A DNA stretch of 64,000 nucleotides from Lactonifactor sp050944855 (GTDB taxonomy: Bacteria > Bacillota > Clostridia > Lachnospirales > Lachnospiraceae). The stretch spans positions 1 through 64,000 of the forward strand of contig JBMNRU010000016.1 of assembly GCA_050944855.1 (NCBI GenBank), in the 5' to 3' direction. The notes below the pieces were generated by a model. It saw nothing but the letters and a program-made list of their open reading frames with translations, was not told the origin of the DNA and ran no database searches. Shown here piece by piece: positions 9,441 through 18,441 of the stretch (its first letter is position 1; each line of letters opens with the position of its first letter). Made by a program: the position numbers and the translations under genes.

Positions 9441-10131
9441 AGGTATCGTCCTCCTTTTTTGCATTCATTGCAGGTCTGATCAGACATAAAATAGTAACAG
9501 CTATGACCAGAGACGGCAGGATAAACTGATCGGCGCCAAAGAGGATAAGCGAGAGGATGCCGCTTAAGATACCGATGACAGCCGGGATATGAGAACTGGC
9601 GCTGAGCCATTGTTCTACAAAGATGACGGTAAAAAGAGCGGTCATGGCAAAATCTACGCCCGTGGTGTCAAAGGCGATCAGAGAACCGGCCACGCTGCCG
9701 ATGAGAGAGCCCAGTATCCAGTAACCCTGATTCATGGCCGCCATCCAAAAAAGAAGTTTCTTTTCTTCCAGCTCTTTGGGGACTTTTGTACCGCAGAGGA
9801 GGGAATAGGTTTCATCTGTAAGGGAAAAGATCATATAAAAATACTTTTTCCCCATGGATTTGAATTTGTCAATAAAGGACAGTCCGTAGAATATATGACG
9901 GCTGTTGATGGATAGGGTCAGCAGGCAGACGGAAAGCAGGCTCATGTGAGTGCCCAGGATGCTGACCAGCACATACTGCATGGAACCGGCATAAATAAAG
10001 AGGCTGGTAAGCAATGCCCAGGGCCATCCGTATCCCGCTTCATTTAGAAGCAGCCCGTATCCGCTTCCCAGGAACAAATATCCGAAAAATACCGGCAGAG
10101 TCTGCCGGAAAGCAAATCGTAAATATTTCAT
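9427..10131 (-). CDS. azlC: Branched-chain amino acid exporter large subunit AzlC
   Basis: Membrane protein of 234 residues with the AzlC fold. Family motifs include the N-terminal FRQTLPVFFGYLFLGSGYG and the later SINSRHIFYGLSF and SLTDETYSLL. About seven membrane helices are visible. The ATG at 10131 follows AAAGGA at normal spacing; an upstream in-frame start would add an unlikely 25-residue extension. It forms an overlapping operon with azlD. Confidence 0.9.
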   Translation of the reverse strand: MKYLRFAFRQTLPVFFGYLFLGSGYGLLLNEAGYGWPWALLTSLFIYAGSMQYVLVSILGTHMSLLSVCLLTLSINSRHIFYGLSFIDKFKSMGKKYFYMIFSLTDETYSLLCGTKVPKELEEKKLLFWMAAMNQGYWILGSLIGSVAGSLIAFDTTGVDFAMTALFTVIFVEQWLSASSHIPAVIGILSGILSLILFGADQFILPSLVIAVTILCLIRPAMNAKKEDDTYAQL

Positions 10132-10200
10132 AATGTATGGTCCTTTCTGATTTATCGCTTCCATATTGTAGCATAAATCGGGCAGTTTTACGAGAAGGCT

Positions 10201-10228
10201 TTGCAATTATTTATAAATATGTTAAAAT
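10201..10228 (+). promoter_or_regulatory. Sigma-A-type promoter, small ORF and prfB
   Basis: TTGCAA (10201-10206), a 16-bp AT-rich spacer, and TAAAAT (10223-10228) lie 42 bp before the next start codon. It probably drives the small conserved gene and possibly prfB. Confidence 0.45.
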
Positions 10229-10269
10229 CTAATATTGTTATAGAAATTAGATAGAAAGAAGACGATACT

Positions 10270-10509
10270 ATGGGACAATTGGTTAAATTCACAATGGAAC
10301 GGGAAGGATTGGTAAAGCCAGGTGACCGGGTGAAATTGAAGGAAGATAAGGCCATGACCATGTCAGGTCTGATGTATTACTATAGTATCATTCCGGCGGT
10401 AGCCATGTCTTACAATCTGAAAAAACCCCTTTCCAAACTGTCCGGTGTGGTGACAGAAGTGGAGCAGGAAACCAGTGTATATATGGTGACGGTAGACGTG
10501 GACGAGTAA
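10270..10509 (+). CDS. Small conserved hypothetical protein (79 aa)
   Basis: Not recognised. A 79-residue protein with a basic-acidic N-terminal half (GDRVKLKEDKAMTMSG), a hydrophobic middle (YYYSIIPAVAMSYNLK) and a beta-rich end with alternating Val and acidic residues (SGVVTEVEQ, VYMVTVDVDE). It has a purine-rich site upstream and its own likely promoter, and sits 42 bp before prfB. The beta-strand pattern suggests a small barrel, but no function can be assigned. Confidence 0.7.
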   Translation: MGQLVKFTMEREGLVKPGDRVKLKEDKAMTMSGLMYYYSIIPAVAMSYNLKKPLSKLSGVVTEVEQETSVYMVTVDVDE

Positions 10510-10551
10510 GGCGGGCCTAAAAGGGAAAAAGATAAGAAAGAAGGTGAAACT

Positions 10552-11671
10552 GTGGTTGAATTAGATCAGTTTAAAGGGATTTTAAACTCTTACACAGAAC
10601 CATTAGTGGAAGTGAGGGATTCACTTTGACTTGGCTAACAAGGAAAAGCGAATCGAAGAATTAGAACGAGAGATGGAAACTCCGGGATTTTGGGATGATC
10701 CTCAAAAATCACAGGAGATGACAAAGGAATTAAAAGCATTAAAGGATGACAAAGAGACTTTCCAGAACCTGCAGACACAGTTGGAGGATATGGAAGTCAT
10801 GATCGAGATGGGTTATGAAGAAAATGACCCGGAGGTGATTCCCGAGATTCAGGAAATGCTGGAAGAGTTTCAGAAAGCATTTGAAGAGATCCGTGTGAAA
10901 ACTTTGTTATCCGGCGAATATGATAAGGATAATGCTATCGTAACTCTGCATGCGGGGGCCGGCGGGACGGAGTCCTGTGACTGGGCCAGCATGTTATATC
11001 GTATGTACAACAGATGGGCAGACCGTAAAGGCTATTCCATAGAAGTACTGGATTATCTGGATGGAGAAGAAGCGGGCATCAAGTCTGTTACGTTCCAGGT
11101 AAACGGGGACAATGCCTACGGTTATCTGAAGTCCGAAAAAGGAGTGCATCGTCTGGTGCGTATTTCTCCCTTTAATGCGGCAGGAAAGAGACAGACCTCC
11201 TTTGTGTCTGCGGATGTTATGCCGGATATTGAAGAGGATGTGGATGTGGAGATCCGGGATGAAGATCTCAGGATCGATACGTATCGTTCCAGCGGAGCCG
11301 GCGGACAGCATATTAATAAGACGTCTTCCGCGATCCGTATTACGCATTTGCCCACCAATATCGTAGTACAGTGTCAGAATGAACGTTCCCAGCATATGAA
11401 CAAGGATAAGGCTATGCAGATGTTAAAGGCAAAACTGTATCTCTTAAAACAGCAGGAGAATGAGGAAAAACTTTCCGGTATCCGCGGAGATGTGACAGAA
11501 ATCGGCTGGGGCAATCAGATTCGTTCTTATGTGATGCAGCCCTATACGATGGTAAAAGATCACAGAACCAATGAAGAAACCGGGAATGTAGATGCGGTGA
11601 TGGACGGAAATATTGATAATTTCATGAATGCCTATTTAAAATGGAAAGCTCTTTCCGGTAAGAATTCGTAA
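10552..11671 (+). CDS. prfB: Peptide chain release factor 2 with programmed +1 frameshift
   Basis: RF2 recognises UGA and UAA stop codons and triggers peptide release. The gene opens with GTG at 10552 and reads 25 codons to an in-frame TGA at 10627-10629, directly after CTT (10624-10626). A +1 shift at CTT-TGA-C joins it to the main frame, giving about 372 residues. A purine-rich stretch (GTGAGGG) a few bases upstream may act as the internal Shine-Dalgarno-like stimulator, though its spacing is a little longer than in E. coli. The SPF tripeptide (RISPFNAAG) and the GGQ catalytic motif (SGAGGQHINK) identify RF2. Ignoring the shift truncates the N-terminus. Confidence 0.95.
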
Positions 11672-11768
11672 AGTTCATTGGGGGAATCTTTACAAAAAAG
11701 AAAGGATATGATACTATCTTTTGTGGAAAAACAGATGTATTTCACTAGCGAACACAAGGAGAAGCAAA

Positions 11769-12212
11769 ATGACTGAGAAAGAGAAGTATTTTGTGGTAAA
11801 GGAAAAAGCGGTTCCGGAAGTGCTGCAAAAGGTGGTAGAGGCAAAACGTCTGCTGGATTCCCAAAAGACTATGACGGTGCAGGAAGCGACAGAACAGGTG
11901 GGAATCAGCCGAAGTTCTTTCTATAAATATAAAGAGGATATTTTCCCTTTTCATGAAAACGCGAAGGGAAAAACGATTACTTTTGTTCTTCAGATGGATG
12001 ATGCCCCCGGGCTGTTGTCCGGTGTGCTGCACGCCATTGCTAAAAATCATGGAAATATCCTGACGATCCATCAGAGTATTCCTATTAATGGAGTTGCCAC
12101 ACTTACACTTAGTGTTGACATTCTTCCCAATGAGGGAAATGCGTCGGGAATGATCGATGAGGTGGAAACGTGTCCGGGCGTACATTATTTGAAAATACTG
12201 GGTGGAGAATAA
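11769..12212 (+). CDS. pheB: ACT domain protein PheB-like (UPF0735)
   Basis: A 147-residue protein with an N-terminal helix-turn-helix-like part (MTVQEATEQVGISRSSFYKYKEDIF, about 38-62) and a C-terminal ACT domain (about 70-147, including ITFVLQMDDAPGLLSGVLHA). ACT domains bind amino acids. The ATG at 11769 follows AAGGAG. It lies 33 bp before the ApgM-like gene and the aspartate kinase gene, the usual neighbourhood for this family (threonine/aspartate pathway), so an amino-acid-responsive regulatory role is likely. The name PheB is historical and its enzymatic role is doubtful. Confidence 0.85.
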   Translation: MTEKEKYFVVKEKAVPEVLQKVVEAKRLLDSQKTMTVQEATEQVGISRSSFYKYKEDIFPFHENAKGKTITFVLQMDDAPGLLSGVLHAIAKNHGNILTIHQSIPINGVATLTLSVDILPNEGNASGMIDEVETCPGVHYLKILGGE

Positions 12213-12245
12213 GACAATAAATCGAAATAGCGAAGGAGATAAAAA

Positions 12246-13448
12246 ATGAAGTATGTTGTAGTATTGGGAGACGGAATGGCAGATGAGCCAATGGAACAGT
12301 TAGGCGGAAGCACTCCTCTTGCATGTGCAAAAACGCCTGTAATGGATGAACTGGCAGAAAAATCTGAGATGGGTATGGTGCAGACGATTCCGGAGGGTAT
12401 GAGTCCCGGAAGCGATACAGCCAATCTTTCGGTCATGGGATATGATCCGAAGAAGTATTATACCGGACGTTCTCCGCTGGAAGCGCTGAGCATTGGCGTG
12501 CCGATGAAGGATACCGATGTTTCTTTCCGCTGTAATATTGTAACTCTTTCTGAGGAAGAGGATGTATACGAAGAAAAGACAATTATTGATCATAGTTCTG
12601 ATGAAATCTCAACAGAAGATTCTACGATACTTTTGCAGGCAGTAGCAGACGAACTGGGTTATGAGGACTTTAAGTTTTATGCGGGAACCAGTTATCGTCA
12701 TTGTCTGATCTGGGATAAAGGCGAACTGCTGGAGCTGACTCCGCCTCACGATGTGCTGGGACAGAAAATTGCTCCATATCTGCCTAAAGATCCCCGTTTT
12801 CTGGAGATGCAGAAACGCAGTTATGAAATTCTTTCCAAACATCCGATCAATATAGAGAGAAAGCAGAAAGGATTAAATCCGGCAAATAGTTTTTGGTTCT
12901 GGGGAGCAGGCACGACACCGATCCTGACTTCTTATGAAGAAATGAACCATAAGAAAGGTGTTATGATTTCTGCCGTGGATCTGTTAAAGGGAATTGCCGT
13001 GGGAGCTAACATGGATGTAGTGGAAGTACCGGGCGCCAACGGCGGTTTACATACAAATTATGAAGGAAAAGCCGAGGCGGCTGTAAAAGCTTTGACACAG
13101 GATGGATATGATTTTGCTTATATTCACGTAGAAGCTCCCGATGAAATGGGTCATCAGGGAAGTCTGGAAAAGAAGATTCAGGCAATTGAGAATCTGGACC
13201 AGAGAGTGATCGCACTGGTAAAGAAAGGGCTGGAAGAAGCCAACGAGGAATATCGTATGCTGATCATGCCGGATCACCCAACTCCGATCCGCCTGCGTAC
13301 CCATACCAGCGATCCGATTCCTTATCTGTTATATGACAGTACAAAAGAAGTAAAACAGAGCTGTCATTATACAGAAGCAGAGGTGGCGAAACTGAATGTT
13401 CCGTTAAAAGTCGGACATGAGTTAATGCACCATTTGTTATTTGAGTAA
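12246..13448 (+). CDS. ApgM-type phosphoglycerate mutase family, proposed homoserine kinase
   Basis: A 400-residue metalloenzyme of the alkaline-phosphatase/ApgM superfamily. The N-terminal metal site is GDGMADEP, followed by the phosphoacceptor region PGSDTANLSVMGYDP. The C-terminal metal motifs are HVEAPDEMGHQG and MPDHPTPIRLRTHTSDPIPYLL. Members next to aspartate kinase genes are annotated as proposed homoserine kinase (TIGR02535) rather than glycolytic mutase. Here it lies between an ACT regulator and lysC, overlapping in transcription, so a homoserine-phosphorylating role is plausible. The activity is an inference from context. Confidence 0.85.
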   Translation: MKYVVVLGDGMADEPMEQLGGSTPLACAKTPVMDELAEKSEMGMVQTIPEGMSPGSDTANLSVMGYDPKKYYTGRSPLEALSIGVPMKDTDVSFRCNIVTLSEEEDVYEEKTIIDHSSDEISTEDSTILLQAVADELGYEDFKFYAGTSYRHCLIWDKGELLELTPPHDVLGQKIAPYLPKDPRFLEMQKRSYEILSKHPINIERKQKGLNPANSFWFWGAGTTPILTSYEEMNHKKGVMISAVDLLKGIAVGANMDVVEVPGANGGLHTNYEGKAEAAVKALTQDGYDFAYIHVEAPDEMGHQGSLEKKIQAIENLDQRVIALVKKGLEEANEEYRMLIMPDHPTPIRLRTHTSDPIPYLLYDSTKEVKQSCHYTEAEVAKLNVPLKVGHELMHHLLFE

Positions 13449-13485
13449 AAGCATAATCGAAACAGAGAGGCAACAGGAGGAAGTT

Positions 13486-14694
13486 ATGCTGATAGTAAAA
13501 AAGTTTGGCGGAACATCGGTAGCGAATAAAGAGAGAATTTTTCATGTAGCGAACCGCTGTATAGAAGAATACAAAAAGGGAAATGACGTGGTGGTTGTCT
13601 TATCGGCGATGGGCAAGTATACAGATGAACTGATCGCTCAGGCAAAGGATATCAACCCCAATCCTCCCAAAAGAGAGATGGACATGCTCTTTACCATTGG
13701 AGAGCAGATGTCGGTGGCGCTCATGGCTATGGCGATGCAGTCTTTAGGGGTACCGGCCATTTCTCTGAATGCTTTTCAGGTGAAAATGCATACCAGCAGA
13801 ACACATGGAAGCGCCAGATTGAAGAAGATTGATACAGACCGTATCCGTCATGAACTGGAAAACAGGAAAATTGTTATTATCACCGGTTTTCAGGGTGTCA
13901 ATCGTTTTGACGATTATACCACTCTGGGGAGAGGCGGTTCTGATACTACCGCGGTGGCTCTGGCAGCAGCGCTTCATGCAGATGCCTGCGAGATTTATAC
14001 AGACGTGGAAGGAGTTTATACCGCAGATCCGCGTATTGTTAAAAATGCAAAGAAGCTGGACGCCATCAGTTACGACGAAATGCTGGATCTGGCCACTTTA
14101 GGCGCAGGCGTCCTGCATAATCGTTCTGTGGAAATGGCGAAAAAATACGGAGTGCCCCTGGTTGTGCGCTCCAGTATGTGTGAAGCAGAAGGAACCGTGA
14201 TTAAGGAGGTAGTAAAAGATATGGAAGGAATGTTGATCAGCGGTGTAGCACTGGACAGCAGTGCTGACCAGGTCTCTGTGATCGGTCTGAAGGACGAGCC
14301 GGGTATTGCCTTTAAGCTATTTGATATGCTGGCCAGACATAATATTAATGTAGATGTTATCATACAGTCTGTAGGACGAAATAAGACAAAGGATATCTCT
14401 TTTACGGTAGCGGATGATGATTTGGAAGAGGTAGTCAAGACTATCCGGGAAACCAGTCGTTTTAGTTTCGATGAGGTAACCTGTGAGAAAAAGATTGCAA
14501 AGTTATCCGTAGTAGGTGCAGGAATGGTATCGAATCCCGGGGTAGCGGCAAAGATGTTTGAAAGCCTTTACAACTGCGGGGTAAATATTAAGATGATTTC
14601 TACTTCTGAGATTCGCATTACGGTTATCATAGATGAAAAAGATGCGGAAAAAGCGATGAATGCAGTGCATGATGCCTTTGTGCCGGCAGAATAG
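13486..14694 (+). CDS. lysC: Aspartate kinase
   Basis: Catalyses phosphorylation of aspartate, the first step to lysine, threonine and methionine. The 402-residue protein has the N-terminal KFGGTSVAN motif, an amino acid kinase domain (to about 250, with TTLGRGGSDTTAVALA), and two C-terminal ACT domains (about 265-400, with KDEPGIAFKLFDMLA and VGAGMVSNPGVAAKMF) that normally give feedback inhibition. The ATG at 13486 follows AGGAGG and begins MLIVKKFGG, the standard family N-terminus. It follows the putative homoserine kinase by 37 bp. Confidence 0.96.
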   Translation: MLIVKKFGGTSVANKERIFHVANRCIEEYKKGNDVVVVLSAMGKYTDELIAQAKDINPNPPKREMDMLFTIGEQMSVALMAMAMQSLGVPAISLNAFQVKMHTSRTHGSARLKKIDTDRIRHELENRKIVIITGFQGVNRFDDYTTLGRGGSDTTAVALAAALHADACEIYTDVEGVYTADPRIVKNAKKLDAISYDEMLDLATLGAGVLHNRSVEMAKKYGVPLVVRSSMCEAEGTVIKEVVKDMEGMLISGVALDSSADQVSVIGLKDEPGIAFKLFDMLARHNINVDVIIQSVGRNKTKDISFTVADDDLEEVVKTIRETSRFSFDEVTCEKKIAKLSVVGAGMVSNPGVAAKMFESLYNCGVNIKMISTSEIRITVIIDEKDAEKAMNAVHDAFVPAE

Positions 14695-14729
14695 ACAATA
14701 GGTATAAGAGTGAAAAAGAAACGAAGTTT

Positions 14730-14760
14730 TTGGGGCACCTCCCTTACAGAGGTGCCCCAA
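14730..14760. terminator. Inverted repeat between lysC and LysR gene
   Basis: Twelve-base arms (14730-14741 and 14749-14760) form a GC-rich hairpin between the convergent lysC and LysR-type genes. Neither side has a clean T run, so it is a weak terminator candidate; the hairpin overlaps the 3' end of the LysR coding region. Confidence 0.4.
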
Positions 14761-15634
14761 AGTTCTGCTCAAGGACAAACTTTTGAAAGTTTTGTACCGG
14801 AGGAGATAAATGTCGGTTCTTCAATGTGGCCATGTAGAGATAGCGTTCCTGATGGGGATGGGAGATCTGAAGGATCTTCAGAGGAAGACGGTGCAGAATT
14901 TCCATATGAGGAAGAACGGCTATGCCAAATTTCTGGGCAACCAGACCGGCAATGACCTGATCTTCTTCCGTTTCATAGGCAATGGGAGGCAATCCCTGTA
15001 TAGTCTGGAACATCTGATCGATCACATAGCGCAGTCCGGTATCCGGTGTAAAAAAGATATGAGAATAAGAAAGGGTATCCTCTAAGGAAATTTTATCATA
15101 AACGGCCAGCGGATGATCATTGGGAACCGCAAGAATCAGATCCTGACGGGCGACCGGTGTAAAGGAAACCAGACTCTCCGATGTGATCTCCGAACAGAAT
15201 ACCATATCATAGTGCTCATTTTTTAATCCCTGCAGCAGCGGCAGGGACATATCTGTATGAAATTCAAAATGCACCGTATTTTTTTCCTGCTGTTTTAAAA
15301 AGGCAGATGCCAGTTCCGGAATAAAGGTGACACCCAGGGTACGGAGAAATCCCAACCGGATCAGCCCATGTCCCTGGGAGATCTGATGCATGGTTTTTAC
15401 ACCCTGGTCTATGGTGGCCAGGGCTTTTTGTGCGTAAATCAGAAATTCCCGGCCTGCCGGAGTCAGAAGCAGCGGATGACTTTTGCGTTCGATCAAAGTA
15501 ACCTTAAGCTCTGTCTCCAGCTGTGAAATGGCATAGCTTAAGCTGGGCTGTGTGATACACAGTTCGTCAGCCGCTTTTTTGAAATGTCCAAATTTAGATA
15601 ATGCGATAAAATATTCCAGTTGATTTAGATTCAT
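14744..15634 (-). CDS. LysR-family transcriptional regulator
   Basis: A 296-residue LysR-type regulator. The N-terminal winged helix is standard (MNLNQLEYFIALSKFGHFKKAADELCITQPSLS is the typical opening, residues 1-33), followed by a linker helix and a periplasmic-binding-like effector domain from about 90. It is divergent from the MFS transporter gene, with 140 bp between starts, so it probably controls that transporter. The effector is not evident. Confidence 0.92.
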   Translation of the reverse strand: MNLNQLEYFIALSKFGHFKKAADELCITQPSLSYAISQLETELKVTLIERKSHPLLLTPAGREFLIYAQKALATIDQGVKTMHQISQGHGLIRLGFLRTLGVTFIPELASAFLKQQEKNTVHFEFHTDMSLPLLQGLKNEHYDMVFCSEITSESLVSFTPVARQDLILAVPNDHPLAVYDKISLEDTLSYSHIFFTPDTGLRYVIDQMFQTIQGLPPIAYETEEDQVIAGLVAQKFGIAVLPHMEILHRLPLKILQISHPHQERYLYMATLKNRHLSPPVQNFQKFVLEQNFGAPL

Positions 15635-15715
15635 ATAAGATCCCCTACTTATGTTTTTTGATTTATTCTACCACAAATGATAGAAAAGGACTATTAAAAA
15701 TAGGGAAATAATCAA

Positions 15716-15745
15716 TTGGTTCTTTTTCTGTACTTTGTGTATACT
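15716..15745 (+). promoter_or_regulatory. Promoter of MFS gene
   Basis: TTGGTT (15716-15721), an 18-bp spacer and TATACT (15740-15745) lie 30 bp upstream of the MFS start, in the divergent region shared with the LysR gene. Confidence 0.5.
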
Positions 15746-15774
15746 GAGAAAGAGAACTGTGAGGGGGAGGAATT

Positions 15775-16974
15775 ATGAGTCAGAGAAAATATTATCCTAC
15801 GGTATTCGCTTTATATATGATGTATTTTATACTGGGTATTGCGGTAACCATTACCTGTCAGTATAAGCAGGAGTTTGCCTATATGTGGAATTTGGGAACC
15901 CTGCCCGATGGAACCTTGGATGTCAGCGGCGTTATGGCGGTCATTGCTGCTGCCGGGCTGGGACGTCTGCTGGCGCTTCCTGTTGCCGGCCCGTTTTCCG
16001 ACCGCTATGGAAGAAGGAGCAGCGCTTTAGTGGGTGCAGGGCTTTTTCTGGTATTCTTCCTGGGTATGCCGTTTGCACCCAATCAGCAGGTGGCTTATGT
16101 ACTGACCATGTTCGAGGGAATGGCAAACTCCTTTACGGATACCAGTGTGACACCTTCCTGTATGGAGATTTTTGGTGAAAATGGAGTAGTTGCAAATTTA
16201 TTTACCAAATTTTCTGTTTCCCTGAGTCAATTGCTGCTGCCTTTTATGATCCTGGGTTTTACCGCGCTTCAGATATCCTTTCGGATGCTGTATCTCACCG
16301 GAGCGGCATTGATCCTGCTGGACGGTATCTTATTGATCTTTTTGCCTTTCCCGGAGGGAACAAAAACAAAGGCAAAACAAGACAGAAAAAAAGACAGGAT
16401 TCATCTGAATCCGTCTATGGTGGCACTGATCGGGATCGGTTTTACATCTACGGCAACCTTTCAGCTTTATTTAAATTGTAATCAGGAACTTGGCGTACTG
16501 TATGGTCTGCAGCATCCCCAGATGACCCAGGTATTTTACTCCATCGGAACGGTGTGCGCAGTGATCTGTACCTCTATTTTGATAAAAAAGGGATTGCGGC
16601 CGGTCCGGGTACTGCTGTTTTATCCTGTTTTTTCTGTGGTAACACTGCTACTGGTGTATTTTATCCGCGTTCCCATAAGTTGTCTGCTGGGAGGCTTCGG
16701 TATCGGTTATTTTGCCGGCGGAGGTGTGCTGCAGCTGGCAGTATCCGCTGCAAATGCCATGTATCCGGAGCAAAAAGGAAAGATGACATCCATTATCATG
16801 ATAGCTTCCAGCCTGGCAGATTATGTGATCCTGAATATTGCAGGGGCTCTTTCCGGTATGTTCGGAACGAATGGACCGGCTGCTGTGCTGATCTTTAATA
16901 TGCTGATAACATGCGCAGGTATTCTGATTGCTGCTTTTTTGAATGTACAGTATGAAAAAGGAACCGCCTTATAG
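15775..16974 (+). CDS. MFS transporter
   Basis: Major facilitator of 399 residues with about 12 membrane helices. The conserved loop between helices 2 and 3 reads GPFSDRYGRRSS (about 68-79). A basic cytoplasmic loop (KTKAKQDRKKDRIH, about 199-212) separates the two halves. The start follows GGGGGAGG. Its divergent LysR neighbour suggests substrate-induced expression. Substrate unknown. Confidence 0.9.
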   Translation: MSQRKYYPTVFALYMMYFILGIAVTITCQYKQEFAYMWNLGTLPDGTLDVSGVMAVIAAAGLGRLLALPVAGPFSDRYGRRSSALVGAGLFLVFFLGMPFAPNQQVAYVLTMFEGMANSFTDTSVTPSCMEIFGENGVVANLFTKFSVSLSQLLLPFMILGFTALQISFRMLYLTGAALILLDGILLIFLPFPEGTKTKAKQDRKKDRIHLNPSMVALIGIGFTSTATFQLYLNCNQELGVLYGLQHPQMTQVFYSIGTVCAVICTSILIKKGLRPVRVLLFYPVFSVVTLLLVYFIRVPISCLLGGFGIGYFAGGGVLQLAVSAANAMYPEQKGKMTSIIMIASSLADYVILNIAGALSGMFGTNGPAAVLIFNMLITCAGILIAAFLNVQYEKGTAL

Positions 16975-16995
16975 CTGAGGCGATTCCTTGTTTAT
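16958..16995. terminator. Bidirectional terminator after MFS gene
   Basis: A 12-bp stem with one mismatch (16958-16969 with 16978-16989) overlaps the MFS stop codon and ends in GTTTATT. It lies between the convergent MFS and DUF975 genes. Confidence 0.55.
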
Positions 16996-17807
16996 TATGC
17001 ATGATAATCGTTGTCTGTATAGTAGGTTGTGTCAAAGTCCGGTATCTCTATATCCGGTTCCGGCGTCGGAGGATCCAATTCTCCGATGCGCTCCATATAG
17101 AAGAAGACCGTTGTGATCGTGATATATGGAAGCAGCCATAACTGACCGATTCCTAAAGTGAAGATAGTCAGGATTTCCCATCCGATAAAGCTTAAAGAGA
17201 TAAGGAACATGCGTCCTTTATGTCCTTTCATTAGCTGTGCGCTGATGCGCAGGGATTCGATACCTCCCATATTTTCGTTATCCATCAGTAAGAAAGGAGA
17301 AAGCAGATAACGATAGGACAGCATGATTATGAGTCCGATGTCTATAAACATCATTAAGAGACCCAGAAGAATGTAGTTCGGATTAATAATGCTTAAGGTC
17401 ATGATCATGATAGCCGGCAGGATAACGATAAAATAAAGTGCGAACTGTACGATATTTGCCACAATGATGCGGTCTGGATTGTGTGTAAAACCATAAAACA
17501 GATCGGAAATTTTGTATTCGGTCTGTCGTGTGAAATTCAGGAAGAACTTATACAGGCCGCAAAGAAAAATCTGTAAGAGGATGGATACGATGATATCCAT
17601 TCCCAGGATAGGCAGCATAGTTTTCATATAATAAGTGGCATCATAGGTTAGCGGTATATTGGATACCCTTCCCATAAAAAATGTAGTAAGAAGGTTGATG
17701 CCAAAACCAATCAGCAGATAAATAAGGATAGCCCCGATTGCCTTGGCATAGCGGCCGGACAGAGAAGCACGGGCCATCTTTTTTAATTCAGAACCCTTTC
17801 GTTTCAT
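16995..17807 (-). CDS. DUF975 family membrane protein
   Basis: A 270-residue integral membrane protein. The N-terminus KKMARASLSGRYAKAIGA is typical of DUF975, and about five to six hydrophobic helices follow. It ends in an acidic, proline-rich cytoplasmic tail (GELDPPTPEPDIEIPDFDT). Starting at 17807 places a GGAGTG site 8 bp upstream. Function of the family is unknown; no partner gene is evident besides the small membrane protein upstream. Confidence 0.8.
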   Translation of the reverse strand: MKRKGSELKKMARASLSGRYAKAIGAILIYLLIGFGINLLTTFFMGRVSNIPLTYDATYYMKTMLPILGMDIIVSILLQIFLCGLYKFFLNFTRQTEYKISDLFYGFTHNPDRIIVANIVQFALYFIVILPAIMIMTLSIINPNYILLGLLMMFIDIGLIIMLSYRYLLSPFLLMDNENMGGIESLRISAQLMKGHKGRMFLISLSFIGWEILTIFTLGIGQLWLLPYITITTVFFYMERIGELDPPTPEPDIEIPDFDTTYYTDNDYHA

Positions 17808-17954
17808 AAAATAACACTCCATTTCTTTTATCCTATGTAAAACATAAGATGTATTTTCTTATTTCATTTCTCCTTTTGGTATGCCCTTCGGGCAAATGCG
17901 TTTTGCACGTAAGGTTATTATATCAACATTAAAGTTAAGGTACAAGGGGAATCT

Positions 17955-18311
17955 CTATATCTGATAGGTGCCGTTGTCCGGCATGTCAAAGTCATAATCA
18001 TAATCAAAGTCATAGTCATAATCATAGTCGTAATTATAATCATAAGGAGTATGGTAATCGGATTCCAAAGGGGTTTTGCTGCGCAGGATGAAGAACAGCA
18101 ATGCAGCGAGCAGCGCCAGACCGATGATCATGCCGGCAATAGAAAGCCCCAGACCGGCACGCGCTTTGGCGTTCATGATACCGGAGCCGCGGGATAAGAG
18201 TGCAAACATAATACCAAGTGCGCCAAAAATAAAAGAACCACCACAGAATATAAATAAAATAGATAAAATTCCCAATACCAGGGAAGCGTTAGCCATTTTT
18301 CCAGAATTCAT
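17955..18311 (-). CDS. DUF4190-like small membrane protein with Tyr-Asp repeat tail
   Basis: A 118-residue protein with two or three hydrophobic helices (about 8-40 and 53-75) of the DUF4190 type, with the family-like segment KARAGLGLSIAGMIIGL. The last 35 residues are a low-complexity run of Tyr/Phe-Asp pairs encoded by near-repeats of ATAATC and ATAGTC hexamers. The tail should lie on one side of the membrane as a strongly acidic, aromatic strand. Function unknown. Confidence 0.75.
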   Translation of the reverse strand: MNSGKMANASLVLGILSILFIFCGGSFIFGALGIMFALLSRGSGIMNAKARAGLGLSIAGMIIGLALLAALLFFILRSKTPLESDYHTPYDYNYDYDYDYDFDYDYDFDMPDNGTYQI

Positions 18312-18441
18312 CGAAGCCCCTCTTTCGTAATCATTTTAATATATGTCAAATCATAGCATGACGCCGGGGAAGAATCAAGCTTGCTTGACAAAATATAGGT
18401 TCATTGATAAGGTGGTATCAAAAGGTAAAAAGGAGAAAAGT

